Shown: positions 16,395 to 25,116 of the stretch, piece after piece
How positions within the stretch are numbered: position 1 is the stretch's first letter
Layout: each line of letters opens with the position of its first letter
Assembly (NCBI RefSeq): GCF_001613445.1
Contig: NZ_BDCJ01000009.1
Span: 186,001 to 250,000 of the forward strand
From: Nocardia grenadensis NBRC 108939
GTDB lineage: Bacteria; Actinomycetota; Actinomycetes; Mycobacteriales; Mycobacteriaceae
Direction of reading: 5' to 3'
DNA length: 64,000 bases
Notes under the pieces: model-generated
Databases searched by the model: none
Seen by the model: the letters and a program-made list of their open reading frames with translations, nothing else
Told to the model about the DNA's origin: nothing
Program-made: the position numbers and the translations under genes

Positions 16395-17330
16395 ATGAGT
16401 ACTCCCCACTGGCTGCGCGGACATGCCGCGGCCGCGACGATCACATTCGACGTCGACGCCGAGACCCCCATTCTCGCCCAGGGTTCCGCTGTCGCCGCGC
16501 ACGCCATGACGATGTCTCATCAAGCCTACGGACCCGATGTCGGGGTGCCGCGGTTGCTCGATATCCTCGACCAGGTCGGCATCCGGTCGACCTTCTTCGT
16601 ACCGGGCTGGGTGGCCGAAACGCGCCCGGACCTGGCGCCGAAAATCGTCGACCGGGGCCATGAAGTCGCGCACCATTCCTACAGCCACCGGTCGGCGACA
16701 AGCCTTTCTCCTGGTGAAGAGCGGCAAGACTTCGAGCGAGCGTTCGATGTTTTCCAATCACAGGGCATCGAGTTGTCCGGCCATCGCGCGGCGATGTGGG
16801 AAGCCACGGAGCGCACACCCGGTTTGGTCCGCGAGTTCGGGCTTCTGTACGACTCCTCGCTCATGGGCGACGATAAGCCGTACCGGCTGGTCGATGCGGA
16901 CGACCGCCCACTGGTCGAATTACCTGTGCACTGGTCCCTCGACGACTGGGAGCAGTACGCGTTTCTGCCCGAGCCCTCGATCGGCAGCGTGATCGAGTCG
17001 CCCGAGAAGGTTCTCGGCATGTGGAAATTGGAGATCGACGCCATGTGTGAGTTCGGGAGTCTGTTCAACCTCTGCTGCCATCCGTTTCTGAGCGGTCGAC
17101 CGAGCCGTGCCGTCGCGCTGCGGACCTTGATCGAGTACGGCCTCGAACAGGGAGTACGCTTCGCGACCTGTCGTGAGATCGCTCTCGACGCCCTTGCTGA
17201 TCCCCAGGTGCGCGAACTCGGCGACCGAGACATGATCATCGATACGTCTGCGTACCCTTTCCCCGCCCATGGCGACCGCGCTCGGACTTTCGAGGATCCC
17301 GGCCGAAGCATCATCGAGTATCGACCGTGA
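16395..17330 (+). CDS. Polysaccharide deacetylase family protein, PuuE/allantoinase-like, 311 aa
   Basis: NodB-homology metal-dependent deacetylase or amidohydrolase fold. TFDVDAE (Asp19, Asp21) provides the catalytic and metal aspartates, and HHSYSH (His94, His98) the H-x-x-x-H metal ligands. The protein has no signal peptide, and RPSR..LRTLIEYG plus FATCREIA resemble cytosolic PuuE-type members that open ureide rings rather than cell-wall deacetylases. It ends the operon, one base after the MFS stop. In this context I infer hydrolysis of a cyclic amide or ureide before or after the amidase step. Confidence 0.75.
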   Translation: MSTPHWLRGHAAAATITFDVDAETPILAQGSAVAAHAMTMSHQAYGPDVGVPRLLDILDQVGIRSTFFVPGWVAETRPDLAPKIVDRGHEVAHHSYSHRSATSLSPGEERQDFERAFDVFQSQGIELSGHRAAMWEATERTPGLVREFGLLYDSSLMGDDKPYRLVDADDRPLVELPVHWSLDDWEQYAFLPEPSIGSVIESPEKVLGMWKLEIDAMCEFGSLFNLCCHPFLSGRPSRAVALRTLIEYGLEQGVRFATCREIALDALADPQVRELGDRDMIIDTSAYPFPAHGDRARTFEDPGRSIIEYRP

Positions 17331-17637
17331 ATCGCTCGGAGAATGGAGTGGTTCGCCGCCACATGTGGGCCCGTGGTACCCGAGGCCGGCGCCCGGGGAG
17401 TCGAGTGCCCCGTCGACCCGGCGACCGGCTGCCGGATCCGGGCCGATGATGTAGGCATCGTGCGGGAGTTCAGGTCTGTCAGCAACTCGGTTCAGCAGAT
17501 TTGGCGAGGCGCGCAGCGCCGATGAGGGGTGCCGCCGCCGCTACACGGACCTGCTCCGGCCGACGCAGCCGGGCACGAACTCGGACCGGCCCCCGGCTGC
17601 TCGGAACCGCGCGCGTGCCGGTGTTTTCTCGCCGTGC
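17331..17637. other. Convergent intergenic region, no gene seen
   Basis: About 300 bp between the convergent deacetylase gene and the Rho-N-like gene. Several short frames are open because of GC content but none has homology, a ribosome-binding site or consistent codon use. No strong terminator hairpin was found by eye. Confidence 0.4.
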
Positions 17638-17964
17638 CTACCGGTCCAGGGCTTGGGCCAGTTCGTTCTTGGTCATCTTGGAGCGGCCTTTGATATTGCG
17701 GCTCTTGGCTTCGTTGTACAGCTGGTCCCGGGTCCGGCCTTTGGGCTGGTCGGTGCCCGAGCGCAGGCCGCCGCGACGCTGCGGTGATATATCTCGGGTC
17801 GAGGTTCGGCTCGCGGTTTTCGTCTGCCCGGCCTGGGCACGGTTCTTGTTGACCGTCCGCGCCCCGATTTCTTTCGCACGCTTGGTGCTCGCCCCGCGAT
17901 CCTCGGCGGAATCCTTGATGTGCTCGTACTGCCGTTCCTGTTTGTCGGTCCATTCCTTCGGCAT
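17638..17964 (-). CDS. Small basic protein with C-terminal Rho-N/SAP-like domain, 108 aa
   Basis: Lys/Arg-rich protein starting MPKEWTDKQERQYEHIKDSAEDRG, followed by a basic linker and a C-terminal GRTRDQLYNEAKSRNIKGR...MTKNELAQALDR, which is the helix-extended-loop-helix of the Rho-termination-factor N-terminal (SAP-like) domain. Such proteins are sometimes called plasmid stabilisation or DUF7218 proteins and may bind nucleic acid. The ATG at 17964 has a perfect AGGAGG upstream; the longer frame to 18054 is not needed. It appears monocistronic. Confidence 0.7.
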   Translation of the reverse strand: MPKEWTDKQERQYEHIKDSAEDRGASTKRAKEIGARTVNKNRAQAGQTKTASRTSTRDISPQRRGGLRSGTDQPKGRTRDQLYNEAKSRNIKGRSKMTKNELAQALDR

Positions 17965-18107
17965 GACACACCTCCTGTCTGCCCGGCCGTGTACCCGCGT
18001 ACAGCCGAGGCAATCGGCATGCGGTCGTCCGCGGGTCGTGGGCGTCCTACCCACGCCGAACGGCAGTATTCAGAGTATTTCGGAGGTTCGGCGTGTCGGT
18101 GTCCCGA

Positions 18108-18620
18108 TTACCGCCCGTCCGGCTCCTGGGTCAGCGCGGCATGGTGCTCCCACATGGCGGAGGTCACCGCGGCGAGTACCCGGTGGGCGGCGGCGAGATC
18201 GGTGGTGGGCAGGGCGGCGAGCGCCGAGCGGGTGCGCCGGCCCAGCGGGTGGAAGAATTCGCCGGCCACCGACATGCCGTGGTCGGAGTAGTGCAGCAGC
18301 ACCCGCCGGCGGTCGCCGGGATCGGTCTCGCGGTGGATATGGCCCGAGGCGATCATCCGTTCGACCAGGTAGGTGATGGCGGCCGGGGATAGGCCCATGA
18401 GTTCGCGTAGTTGTCCGGCGGTGAGCGGCCGGCTCTCCGCTTCGGCGGTGGCGATGTGCATGAGCGCACGGAAATCGGTGCTGCGCAGGGCGTGCGAATG
18501 GGCGAACAGATGCCCGATCTGCTCGGACACCGCGGTCAGCGCGCGGATATCGGTGGCGATCTCGGTTTCGGCGCGTGCCCGGGGTGTGCTGTCCGTCTCC
18601 GCCGGGGGTTCGTCTCTCAC
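18108..18620 (-). CDS. MarR family transcriptional regulator, 170 aa
   Basis: Winged-helix dimeric repressor. The recognition region is LTAGQLRELMGLSPAAITYLVERMIASGHI with the wing RETDPGDRRRVLLHYSD, about residues 66-112. It is divergent from an MMPL exporter gene, and the 93-bp spacer contains a perfect palindrome, so it probably represses the exporter and responds to one of its substrates. Acidic N-terminal extension of about 20 residues. Confidence 0.88.
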   Translation of the reverse strand: MRDEPPAETDSTPRARAETEIATDIRALTAVSEQIGHLFAHSHALRSTDFRALMHIATAEAESRPLTAGQLRELMGLSPAAITYLVERMIASGHIHRETDPGDRRRVLLHYSDHGMSVAGEFFHPLGRRTRSALAALPTTDLAAAHRVLAAVTSAMWEHHAALTQEPDGR

Positions 18621-18686
18621 CTGCGCTGTCCTTTCCCTGATACCGCTCGCAAAAGTCTAGGTGCCGGCGGCGTCGGCCTTGCCGAT

Positions 18687-18705
18687 TATTTCAGTTTCTG
18701 AAATA
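18687..18705. promoter_or_regulatory. Palindromic MarR operator candidate
   Basis: Perfect inverted repeat with 8-bp arms TATTTCAG and CTGAAATA around a TTT spacer, an AT-rich island in GC-rich DNA. It ends eight bases before the GTG start of the MMPL gene, where a repressor would cover the promoter or transcription start. The MMPL mRNA may be nearly leaderless, since no ribosome-binding site fits between. Confidence 0.65.
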
Positions 18706-18713
18706 GTTGCCGC

Positions 18714-20795
18714 GTGAACGCCTGGGAACGCTTCGCCGCCGTGGTCACCGGCCGCCGCTCATGGGTCCTGCTGCTCGCCGTCCTCGCTGCCGCCTGCGCG
18801 GTGATCGTGGGAGTCGGTGGAAACGACGACGCCGGTCAGGCGCCGACCTCGCTGCCGCAGGACTCCGAAGCCGCGCGGGTCGACGCCGCGGTGGCGCAGT
18901 TCCCCGGCGGCCGGGACGCGCCGGCGATCCTGGTGATCACCCGAACCGACGGCGCGGAACTGACCGATTCCGACCGCGCCGCCGCCACGAAGACGGTTCA
19001 GGAGGTCTCCGGTACCGCCGAGGACGCGCTCGTGGTCGCGCCGGACGGTAAGGCGGCACTGGGACGTGCGACGGTGTCCGCCGACCTGAACGGGGCGGAC
19101 CTGGCCACCGAGATCGACCGGCTGCGCCAGGTGGCCGCGGACCAGGCCCCACCCGGCCTGACCGTGCAGATCACCGGCGGCCCAGCGTTCGGCGCCGATA
19201 TCGCCGACTCCTTCGCCGGTGCGGACGTGACCCTGCTGGCCGTCACCGCGCTGGTGGTCGCGCTGCTGCTCATCGTCACCTACCGCTCACCGGTGCTGTG
19301 GCTGGTGCCGTTGCTGGTGATCGGCCTCGCCGATCGGACCGCCACGAGTATCGGCACCGCGCTCGCGCGCGTCACCGACCTCTCCTTCGACGGCTCCACC
19401 GCCGGTATCACCAGCGTCCTGGTGTTCGGCGCGGGCACCAATTACGCGCTCCTGCTCGTTTCCCGCTATCGCGATGAACTGCATGGGCACAGCGATCACC
19501 GCGACGCGCTGCGTGAGGCCGTCCGTCGCGCCGGCCCGGCGATTCTCGCCAGCAATGTGACCGTGGTGCTGGCCCTGTGCACGCTGCTGCTCGCGACACT
19601 GCCCAATACGCGTTCGCTCGGCCTGATGGCGGCCGCCGGCCTGCTGGTCGCCGTGGTCTTCGTCCTGCTGGCGCTGCCGCCCGCTCTGGCCTTGTGCGGC
19701 CGGAAGATCTTCTGGCCCTTCGTGCCGCACGCGAGTGCCGACGGTACCGCCGCGCACGGCGTGTGGCATGGGATCGCCACCCGGGTGGTGACCCGGCCCG
19801 CTGTGGTCGCCGGCGGGGCGATCGCGCTGCTGGTCGTGTGTGCGGCGGGTCTGACCGGCGCGGATATCGGACTGTCGCAGACCGAACAGTTCCGGGTGCG
19901 GGCCGAATCGGTGGACGGCCTGGACACCCTTGCCGCCCATTTCCCCTCGGGTGCTTCGGACCCGACCGTGGTGCTCACCCGGCACGACGCCGCCGCGGCG
20001 GTCCGTCCGGCGCTGGAGGCCGCCCCCGGTGTCTCCGCTGTGATGCCCGCGGGTGGTCACGAGGGGATGGACCGGTGGATGGTCACCCTCGAGGCCGCGC
20101 CCGAATCCGAGGCGGCCTATACGACGATCGAACAGTTGCGCGGCACACTGGCCGGAATACCCGGCGCCGGGGCCATGGTGGGCGGGAGCGATGCGAAAGC
20201 GCTCGACACCCGCGACGCCGCTCGGCACGACCAGTCGCTGGTGATCCCGCTCATCCTGGTGGTGGTTTTCGCGGTGCTGCTCGTCCTGTTGCGTGCGCTG
20301 CCCGCCGCGGTCCTGCTGATCGGCGTCACCGTGCTGAGCGCCCTGGCCGCGCTGGGGCTGGGCAGTCTGGTGAGCACGCATCTCTTCGGTTTCCCCGCGC
20401 TGGATACGACGGTGCCGCTGTTCGCCTTCCTCTTCCTGGTGGCCCTCGGTATCGACTACACCATCTTCCTGGTGACCCGGGCCCGGGAGGAGACGCCCGG
20501 TCACGGCACCGTCGACGGTATGGTGCGCGCGGTCTCGGCGACCGGCGCGGTGATCACCAGTGCGGGAATCGTACTTGCCGCGGTGTTCTGCGTCCTGGGT
20601 GTGCTGCCGCTGATCACGCTCACCCAACTCGGCATCATTGTCGGCATCGGCATTGTGCTCGACACCTTCCTGGTGCGCACCGTCGTCATCCCCGCGCTGT
20701 TCGCTCTGGTCGGTCCGAAGGTGTGGTGGCCCAGTGGTTTCGGTGGCAACGCGCACCCCACGCCCGCGACCGAACGCGCGGAACACCGGCAGTAG
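18714..20795 (+). CDS. MMPL/RND family transporter, 693 aa
   Basis: Proton-driven exporter of lipids or drugs. There are two homologous halves, each with one helix, an extracytoplasmic domain and five or six helices. The N-terminal helix is at residues 17-35 and an N-half cluster at about 170-320 contains GTNYALLLVSRYRDEL, the MMPL signature with the proton-relay region. The C-half repeats it as LGIDYTIFLVTRAREE. Size is typical of actinobacterial MMPL drug exporters. GTG start at 18714; regulated, by position, by the divergent MarR gene. It stops about 50 bp before the iron box. Confidence 0.88.
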   Translation: MNAWERFAAVVTGRRSWVLLLAVLAAACAVIVGVGGNDDAGQAPTSLPQDSEAARVDAAVAQFPGGRDAPAILVITRTDGAELTDSDRAAATKTVQEVSGTAEDALVVAPDGKAALGRATVSADLNGADLATEIDRLRQVAADQAPPGLTVQITGGPAFGADIADSFAGADVTLLAVTALVVALLLIVTYRSPVLWLVPLLVIGLADRTATSIGTALARVTDLSFDGSTAGITSVLVFGAGTNYALLLVSRYRDELHGHSDHRDALREAVRRAGPAILASNVTVVLALCTLLLATLPNTRSLGLMAAAGLLVAVVFVLLALPPALALCGRKIFWPFVPHASADGTAAHGVWHGIATRVVTRPAVVAGGAIALLVVCAAGLTGADIGLSQTEQFRVRAESVDGLDTLAAHFPSGASDPTVVLTRHDAAAAVRPALEAAPGVSAVMPAGGHEGMDRWMVTLEAAPESEAAYTTIEQLRGTLAGIPGAGAMVGGSDAKALDTRDAARHDQSLVIPLILVVVFAVLLVLLRALPAAVLLIGVTVLSALAALGLGSLVSTHLFGFPALDTTVPLFAFLFLVALGIDYTIFLVTRAREETPGHGTVDGMVRAVSATGAVITSAGIVLAAVFCVLGVLPLITLTQLGIIVGIGIVLDTFLVRTVVIPALFALVGPKVWWPSGFGGNAHPTPATERAEHRQ

Positions 20796-20844
20796 CGGGG
20801 GAGCGGCCGCCGATAAGTGAGCCACCCCCGATCCACACCGTCTG

Positions 20845-20863
20845 ATAGGTAAGGCTAACCTGA
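20845..20863. promoter_or_regulatory. DmdR/IdeR (DtxR-type) iron box
   Basis: ATAGGTAAGGCTAACCTGA matches the actinobacterial IdeR/DmdR consensus TTAGGTTAGGCTAACCTAA at 16 of 19 positions. It lies 40 bp before the substrate-binding protein gene, where the Fe2+-bound repressor would shut off the operon in iron-replete cells. Confidence 0.85.
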
Positions 20864-20902
20864 ATCCTGTTTGTACGATTCAGAGGCAGGACGGTAGAGC
20901 GC

Positions 20903-22045
20903 ATGGCATCGAATATGCAGCGTGCACGGCGGTGGAAGCGGAGCTTGCCGCCACGGCGATGGATGGTCGCCGGCATGATCGGGGCCCTCGCGCTGACCAC
21001 CGGGTGCTCGACCCGGGAAGCGCAGACCGAGGAAGCGGCCGCCACCGGCGCGCTGTCCATCGTCGATCAGCGGGGCGAGACCGTCACTCTGGACGGTCCG
21101 GCGGACAAGGTGGCGTTCACCGTGATGCCGGCGCCGTCGATCTTCGCCGCGGTCGACCGCGGCTACAACCGCATCGTCGGCATAAACCAGTCGACCCTGG
21201 CGGCGAACCGGGGCGGCATGTTCGCCACCATGTTCCCCGGCTCGGCCGATTCGGCCGTCGTCGCGGGCAACGATTTCGTGCCCAATGTGGAAACGCTGCT
21301 GCAACTCGACCCCGATGTGGTGGTGCAGTGGGGCGACCGCGGATCCAAGGTCACGGCGCCGATCGAGGCGGCCGGGTTCCCCGTCGTAGGCCTGAAGTAC
21401 GGCACCCAGGACGATCTCGAACAGTGGATCACCCTGTTCGCGCAGATCGCGGGTAAACCCGAACGCGGCCAAGAACTCATCGACTGGCAGCGCACCGAAC
21501 AGTCCGAGATGCGCGCGCAGGTGGCCGCGCAGACGGCACCGCGGCCCCGGGCGATGATCCTGTCCCGGACCGGTGACACCTACAGCACCACCAGCGCCAA
21601 AGGATACGACGGTTTCCAATTCGATCTCGTGGGCGCCGAGCTGGTGACCAAGGGGTTCGTCTCCGACTCCGGGCAGGTGAGCCCCGAGCAGATCCTGGCC
21701 TGGAACCCCGAGGTCATCATGCTCAGCGGATTCGACCAGAGCACACCTGCCGATATCTATGCCGACCCGCGGTTGGCCGGCGTCGGCGCGGTGCAGAACA
21801 AACGCGTCTACAAGACCCCGCTCGGCGGTTACCGCTGGCAGGTGCCGAGCGCGGAATCGCCGCTGATGTGGCAGTGGATGCACCGGATCCTGTACCCGGC
21901 CGCGCGCGACGGGCAGTTCCGCGCCGATATCCGGGCCGCCTTCGACGACCTGTTCGCGTACGGCATCTCCGACGCGGAGATCGATCAGGTGCTGCGCCTG
22001 GACCTGAACAAGGACGCCGCGGGTTATGACCAGTTCCTCCGTTGA
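20903..22045 (+). CDS. Iron-siderophore-type ABC transporter substrate-binding lipoprotein, 380 aa
   Basis: Captures a metal-chelate outside the membrane. The basic N-terminus is followed by a hydrophobic stretch and the lipobox LTTGC (Cys near residue 35), so it is lipid-anchored. The two-lobed Fe3+-siderophore fold is evident from RGETVTLDGPADKVAF, VETLLQLDPDVVVQWG, ILAWNPEVIMLSG and KTPLGGYRWQVPSAESPLMWQWMHRILYP. The last block, with its aromatic and Trp-rich character, is typical of the TroA-like metal/heme/siderophore group. First gene of an iron-box-controlled operon; the permease gene overlaps its end by 20 bases. Confidence 0.87.
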   Translation: MASNMQRARRWKRSLPPRRWMVAGMIGALALTTGCSTREAQTEEAAATGALSIVDQRGETVTLDGPADKVAFTVMPAPSIFAAVDRGYNRIVGINQSTLAANRGGMFATMFPGSADSAVVAGNDFVPNVETLLQLDPDVVVQWGDRGSKVTAPIEAAGFPVVGLKYGTQDDLEQWITLFAQIAGKPERGQELIDWQRTEQSEMRAQVAAQTAPRPRAMILSRTGDTYSTTSAKGYDGFQFDLVGAELVTKGFVSDSGQVSPEQILAWNPEVIMLSGFDQSTPADIYADPRLAGVGAVQNKRVYKTPLGGYRWQVPSAESPLMWQWMHRILYPAARDGQFRADIRAAFDDLFAYGISDAEIDQVLRLDLNKDAAGYDQFLR

Positions 22046-23120
22046 CCCGGCGGTGGTCGCGGCGCCGGAAGCTCCCGCGCCGCGCCGCGCGCGCTTCGAT
22101 CGGCGCCTCCTCGCCATCCCGGGATTCCTGGTCCTGCTGATCGTGGTGGCCCTCGCCGCGCTCGCGGTGGGCCGCTACACCGTGCCACCCAACGAGATCG
22201 TGCGAATCCTGCTGGGCCAGGTGTTTCCGCTGGAACAGACCTGGTACGCGCAGGAACGCACCGTGGTGCTGGATGTGCGGCTGCCCCGGGTGCTGCTGTC
22301 GATCCTGCTCGGCGCCGGACTGGCGCTCACCGGCGCGGTCATGCAGGCCGTGTTCCGCAATCCGCTGGCCAGCGCCCAGGTGCTGGGCGTGTCCTCCGGC
22401 GCCTCGTTCGGCGGTGTGCTGATCCTGCTCGCCGGCTTCGGTGGTGCCGCACTGGTCGGCGGTGCTTTCCTGGGCGGCGTGCTGGCGCTGGTGCTGGTGG
22501 TGGCGATCGCCCGGGCGGTACCCGGCGCGCCGCTGCTGATGATCGTGCTCGGCGGTACCGTGGTGGGTGCGATGTTCCAGGCGATGGTCTCGTTCATCAC
22601 CTATATCGCCGACCCCTACAGCGAACTGCCCTCGATCGTGTTCTGGCTCATGGGTTCGCTGGCGACGGCGACCTACGCCAAGGTGCTCACCGCCGCGATC
22701 CCGATCGTGGCCGCGGGCGTGGTCGTACTCGCGTTGCGCTGGCGGCTGAACATCCTCGCCATGGGCGACGAGGACGCCACCGCACTGGGCCTGAATCCCG
22801 CGCGGTTGCGCAATTTCCTGCTGCTGTGCGTCGCGCTGATCACCGCGGGTTCGGTCTCGGTCGCCGGGGTGATCGGCTGGGTGGGCCTGGTGGTCCCGCA
22901 CCTGGTGCGCATGATGGTCGGTACCGACAACCGGATGGTGCTGCCGGTCAGCGCGCTGCTCGGGGCCGCCTATCTGACCGCGATCGATACCCTTTCGCGC
23001 ACCCTGAGCTCCGCCGAGATCCCGATCGGGATTCTCACCGCCATCATCGGTGCCCCGTTCTTCGTGGTGCTGCTGATCCGTAACCGTGCCCGCCTGTGGG
23101 GTGCCGATGCTCGCGGCTAG
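22026..23120 (+). CDS. FecCD-family ABC transporter permease, 364 aa
   Basis: Inner-membrane channel of the importer, predicted ten helices. Family motifs are visible: LPRVLLSILLGAGLALTGAVMQAVFRNPLA (loop and helix 2-3), GVSSGASFGGV, MGDEDATALGL (the coupling helix that contacts the ATPase) and GVIGWVGLVVPHLVRM. The ATG at 22026 lies within the preceding gene, and its stop overlaps the ATPase start, so all three core subunits are coupled. Works as a dimer with two ATPase subunits. Confidence 0.9.
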   Translation: MTSSSVDPAVVAAPEAPAPRRARFDRRLLAIPGFLVLLIVVALAALAVGRYTVPPNEIVRILLGQVFPLEQTWYAQERTVVLDVRLPRVLLSILLGAGLALTGAVMQAVFRNPLASAQVLGVSSGASFGGVLILLAGFGGAALVGGAFLGGVLALVLVVAIARAVPGAPLLMIVLGGTVVGAMFQAMVSFITYIADPYSELPSIVFWLMGSLATATYAKVLTAAIPIVAAGVVVLALRWRLNILAMGDEDATALGLNPARLRNFLLLCVALITAGSVSVAGVIGWVGLVVPHLVRMMVGTDNRMVLPVSALLGAAYLTAIDTLSRTLSSAEIPIGILTAIIGAPFFVVLLIRNRARLWGADARG

Positions 23121-23862
23121 TTCGCTCTGTTACCGCTATTCGGCCAAGGGACCGTGGATCTTTCGCGATGTCTCGGTCCGCGCCGCCGCGGGCGAGGTGT
23201 TCGCCGTGCTCGGACCGAACGCACGCGGTAAGACCACCATGCTCAAATGCCTGGCAGGTCTCATCCGGCCGGTCTCCGGTTCGGTCGAATCCTCCGGTCC
23301 GGTCGGCTACGTCCCGCAGAGCCATTCGGTCGTCTTCTCGTTCTCGGTGCTCGATATCGTCCTCATGGGCCGGGCCCGCACCGTGAAGCTCTACCGCACT
23401 CCCACGGCCGCCGATCGCGCCGCGGCTCGGGAGGCACTGCGCCGGGTAGGCGTACAGCACCTCGTCGATCGCGACTACACCGCGCTCAGCGGGGGCGAGC
23501 GTCAACTGGTGCTCATCGCCCGGGCGCTGGTCTCCGACTGCGACACCATCGTGCTCGACGAACCCGCGGCCGCCCTGGACCTGCGCAACCAGGCCCAGGT
23601 GCTGAGCGTGCTCCGCGCGCTGGCCGACGAGGGAATGGCGGTCGTGATGACCACCCATCACCCCGATCACGCCCTGCACGTGGCCGAACGGTCCATGCTG
23701 ATGGTCGCCGCCGACGATCAGCGCCACGGCCCGACCCGCAAACTGCTCACCGGCGCATTGCTGTCGGAGATGTACGGCGTGCCGATCGTGACCGCCGATA
23801 TCGAGACACCCAGCGCGGTCCGGCGGCTCACTGTGCCGGATTTCGGACGGGGGATCTCGTGA
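23107..23862 (+). CDS. ABC transporter ATPase, siderophore-type importer, 251 aa
   Basis: Energises the importer. Walker A is GPNARGKT (Arg before GKT is uncommon), followed by the Q-loop region GYVPQSH, signature LSGGERQ, Walker B TIVLDEP and the switch His in MTTHHPDH. I prefer the ATG at 23107, which starts at the conserved LAASSLCYRY strand, over the GTG at 23086. Gene overlap is 14 bases with the permease and four bases with the next gene. Confidence 0.9.
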   Translation: MLAASSLCYRYSAKGPWIFRDVSVRAAAGEVFAVLGPNARGKTTMLKCLAGLIRPVSGSVESSGPVGYVPQSHSVVFSFSVLDIVLMGRARTVKLYRTPTAADRAAAREALRRVGVQHLVDRDYTALSGGERQLVLIARALVSDCDTIVLDEPAAALDLRNQAQVLSVLRALADEGMAVVMTTHHPDHALHVAERSMLMVAADDQRHGPTRKLLTGALLSEMYGVPIVTADIETPSAVRRLTVPDFGRGIS

Positions 23863-24482
23863 CGGTACTGAAGGCCGTGATGGCCCCGCGCAGCGGTGAG
23901 TACGCCGGCGGATTCCGTGAGGTCGACGTCTACGATCTGCCGGAAGAGTGCACCCGCGGGGTCACCGGTCTCTACCTGACCGGTGACGTGGACCAGGAAT
24001 ACCTGGTCGAACAGCGCCCGCTGCTCGATGCGTTCGTCGCGCGCGGCGGACGCATCGTCGTGAACGGGCATGTGCAGCGGCTGTTCCTCGACGGGCTGAC
24101 GAGATGGCGCAAGCTGGAGTTCCGTAACCCGCGCGACCTCGCGTTGACCCGGGTGACCGAACACCCCGTATGGGCCGGCACCGATCCGAAGTCGTTCCTC
24201 TACAACACCGGCACCCGCGGACCCGTCCCGTTCGCGGAACTGGAACGTATCGGTGTCGCGGGATTCTACGGGCGCGGTTGCTATCTGGATTTGCCCGAAC
24301 ACGCCCGGATCGTCCACACCATCGGACGTACCCGGGCACCGATCGATTACGACTACCCACTCGGTGCGGGCCGGGTCCTGGTCCACGGCGGCAACGACCT
24401 GCTCCAGTTCGCCGGCGCCGACCGCGGTACCGCGCGGCTGCACCCGCAACTCCTGCGCTGGCTGGAAGGTGACGATGACTGA
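23859..24482 (+). CDS. Unknown protein in siderophore ABC operon, 207 aa (GATase-like fold suspected)
   Basis: GTG start overlaps the ATPase stop (GTGA). No named family recognised. Residues 30-75 read DLPEECTRGVTGLYLTGDVDQEYLVEQ then LLDAFVARGGRIVVNGHVQRLFLDGL, a Rossmann-like pattern seen in class I glutamine-amidotransferase-like or ThuA-like proteins, but no Cys nucleophile elbow is evident. The end GAGRVLVHGGNDLLQFAG fits a last strand of that fold. Strict co-transcription with the importer suggests a role in handling the imported chelate or metal. Cytosolic; no signal. Confidence 0.6.
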   Translation: MTVLKAVMAPRSGEYAGGFREVDVYDLPEECTRGVTGLYLTGDVDQEYLVEQRPLLDAFVARGGRIVVNGHVQRLFLDGLTRWRKLEFRNPRDLALTRVTEHPVWAGTDPKSFLYNTGTRGPVPFAELERIGVAGFYGRGCYLDLPEHARIVHTIGRTRAPIDYDYPLGAGRVLVHGGNDLLQFAGADRGTARLHPQLLRWLEGDDD

Positions 24483-25116
24483 CCCCGATCGCGGTATCGC
24501 CTTCCTACACGGCGGCAGCCACGCCCAGCTCGCCACCCTCGCCGATCCAGCCCTGGCGCCCTACCGGATCCGGCCGGTACACGTGCGCACCGGTGCCCCG
24601 GACGAGATCGGCGCGGCCGAGGTGATCGTGGTCGCCGACCGCCTCCGCCCGGACCTGCTCACCCGGTGGACCGATACCGTCCTCGCCGGGCTCGAACAGG
24701 GCGCGACCGTGCTCGTCTTCGGGGAGAATCACGCCGGCCAATGGCTGCCCGGCATCCGGGAAGAGCCCCGGCCCACCGTGTTCTGGTGGTGGCGCACCGG
24801 CGAGGACCACCGCCTCCGGAAACAGGCCCCCGGCCATCCCGCCTGGGAGTTCTTCGCCGACCGCTCGGTGATCTGGCACTACCACGGCGTGCTGGAACCG
24901 CCACCGGGTGCGGTGAGCCTGGTCGACCTGCACACCGAGGACGGCGGCCGCGACGGCTCCGTCCTTTATATCGACGAGAGTTCTACCGCGGGGAGGCTGC
25001 TCGTCACCACGATGGACCCGGTGTACCACCACGGCTCCGGGTTCATGCCGGGAGCGACGCAACTGCTCTATTCGGCACTGCACTGGGCCACCAGGAAAAG
25101 AGAGAAGACATGCTGA
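24475..25116 (+). CDS. Unknown protein in siderophore ABC operon, 213 aa
   Basis: Overlaps the previous gene by eight bases. It looks like a distant relative of that protein: IAFLHGGSHAQLATL at the start, LAGLEQGATVLVFGENHAGQWLPG in the middle, and GRLLVTTMDPVYHHGSGFMP near the end replace the equivalent strands. HYHGVLEPPPGA and the two His-Gly segments could be metal- or substrate-binding. No known family named with confidence. Both unknowns are probably partners acting on the same substrate. Confidence 0.6.
   Translation: MTDPDRGIAFLHGGSHAQLATLADPALAPYRIRPVHVRTGAPDEIGAAEVIVVADRLRPDLLTRWTDTVLAGLEQGATVLVFGENHAGQWLPGIREEPRPTVFWWWRTGEDHRLRKQAPGHPAWEFFADRSVIWHYHGVLEPPPGAVSLVDLHTEDGGRDGSVLYIDESSTAGRLLVTTMDPVYHHGSGFMPGATQLLYSALHWATRKREKTC

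Noticed and set aside
19287-20825. 512-codon minus-strand frame opposite the MMPL gene
   Set aside because: His/Gln/Gly-rich antisense composition typical of GC-driven shadow frames; the plus-strand MMPL protein is unambiguous.
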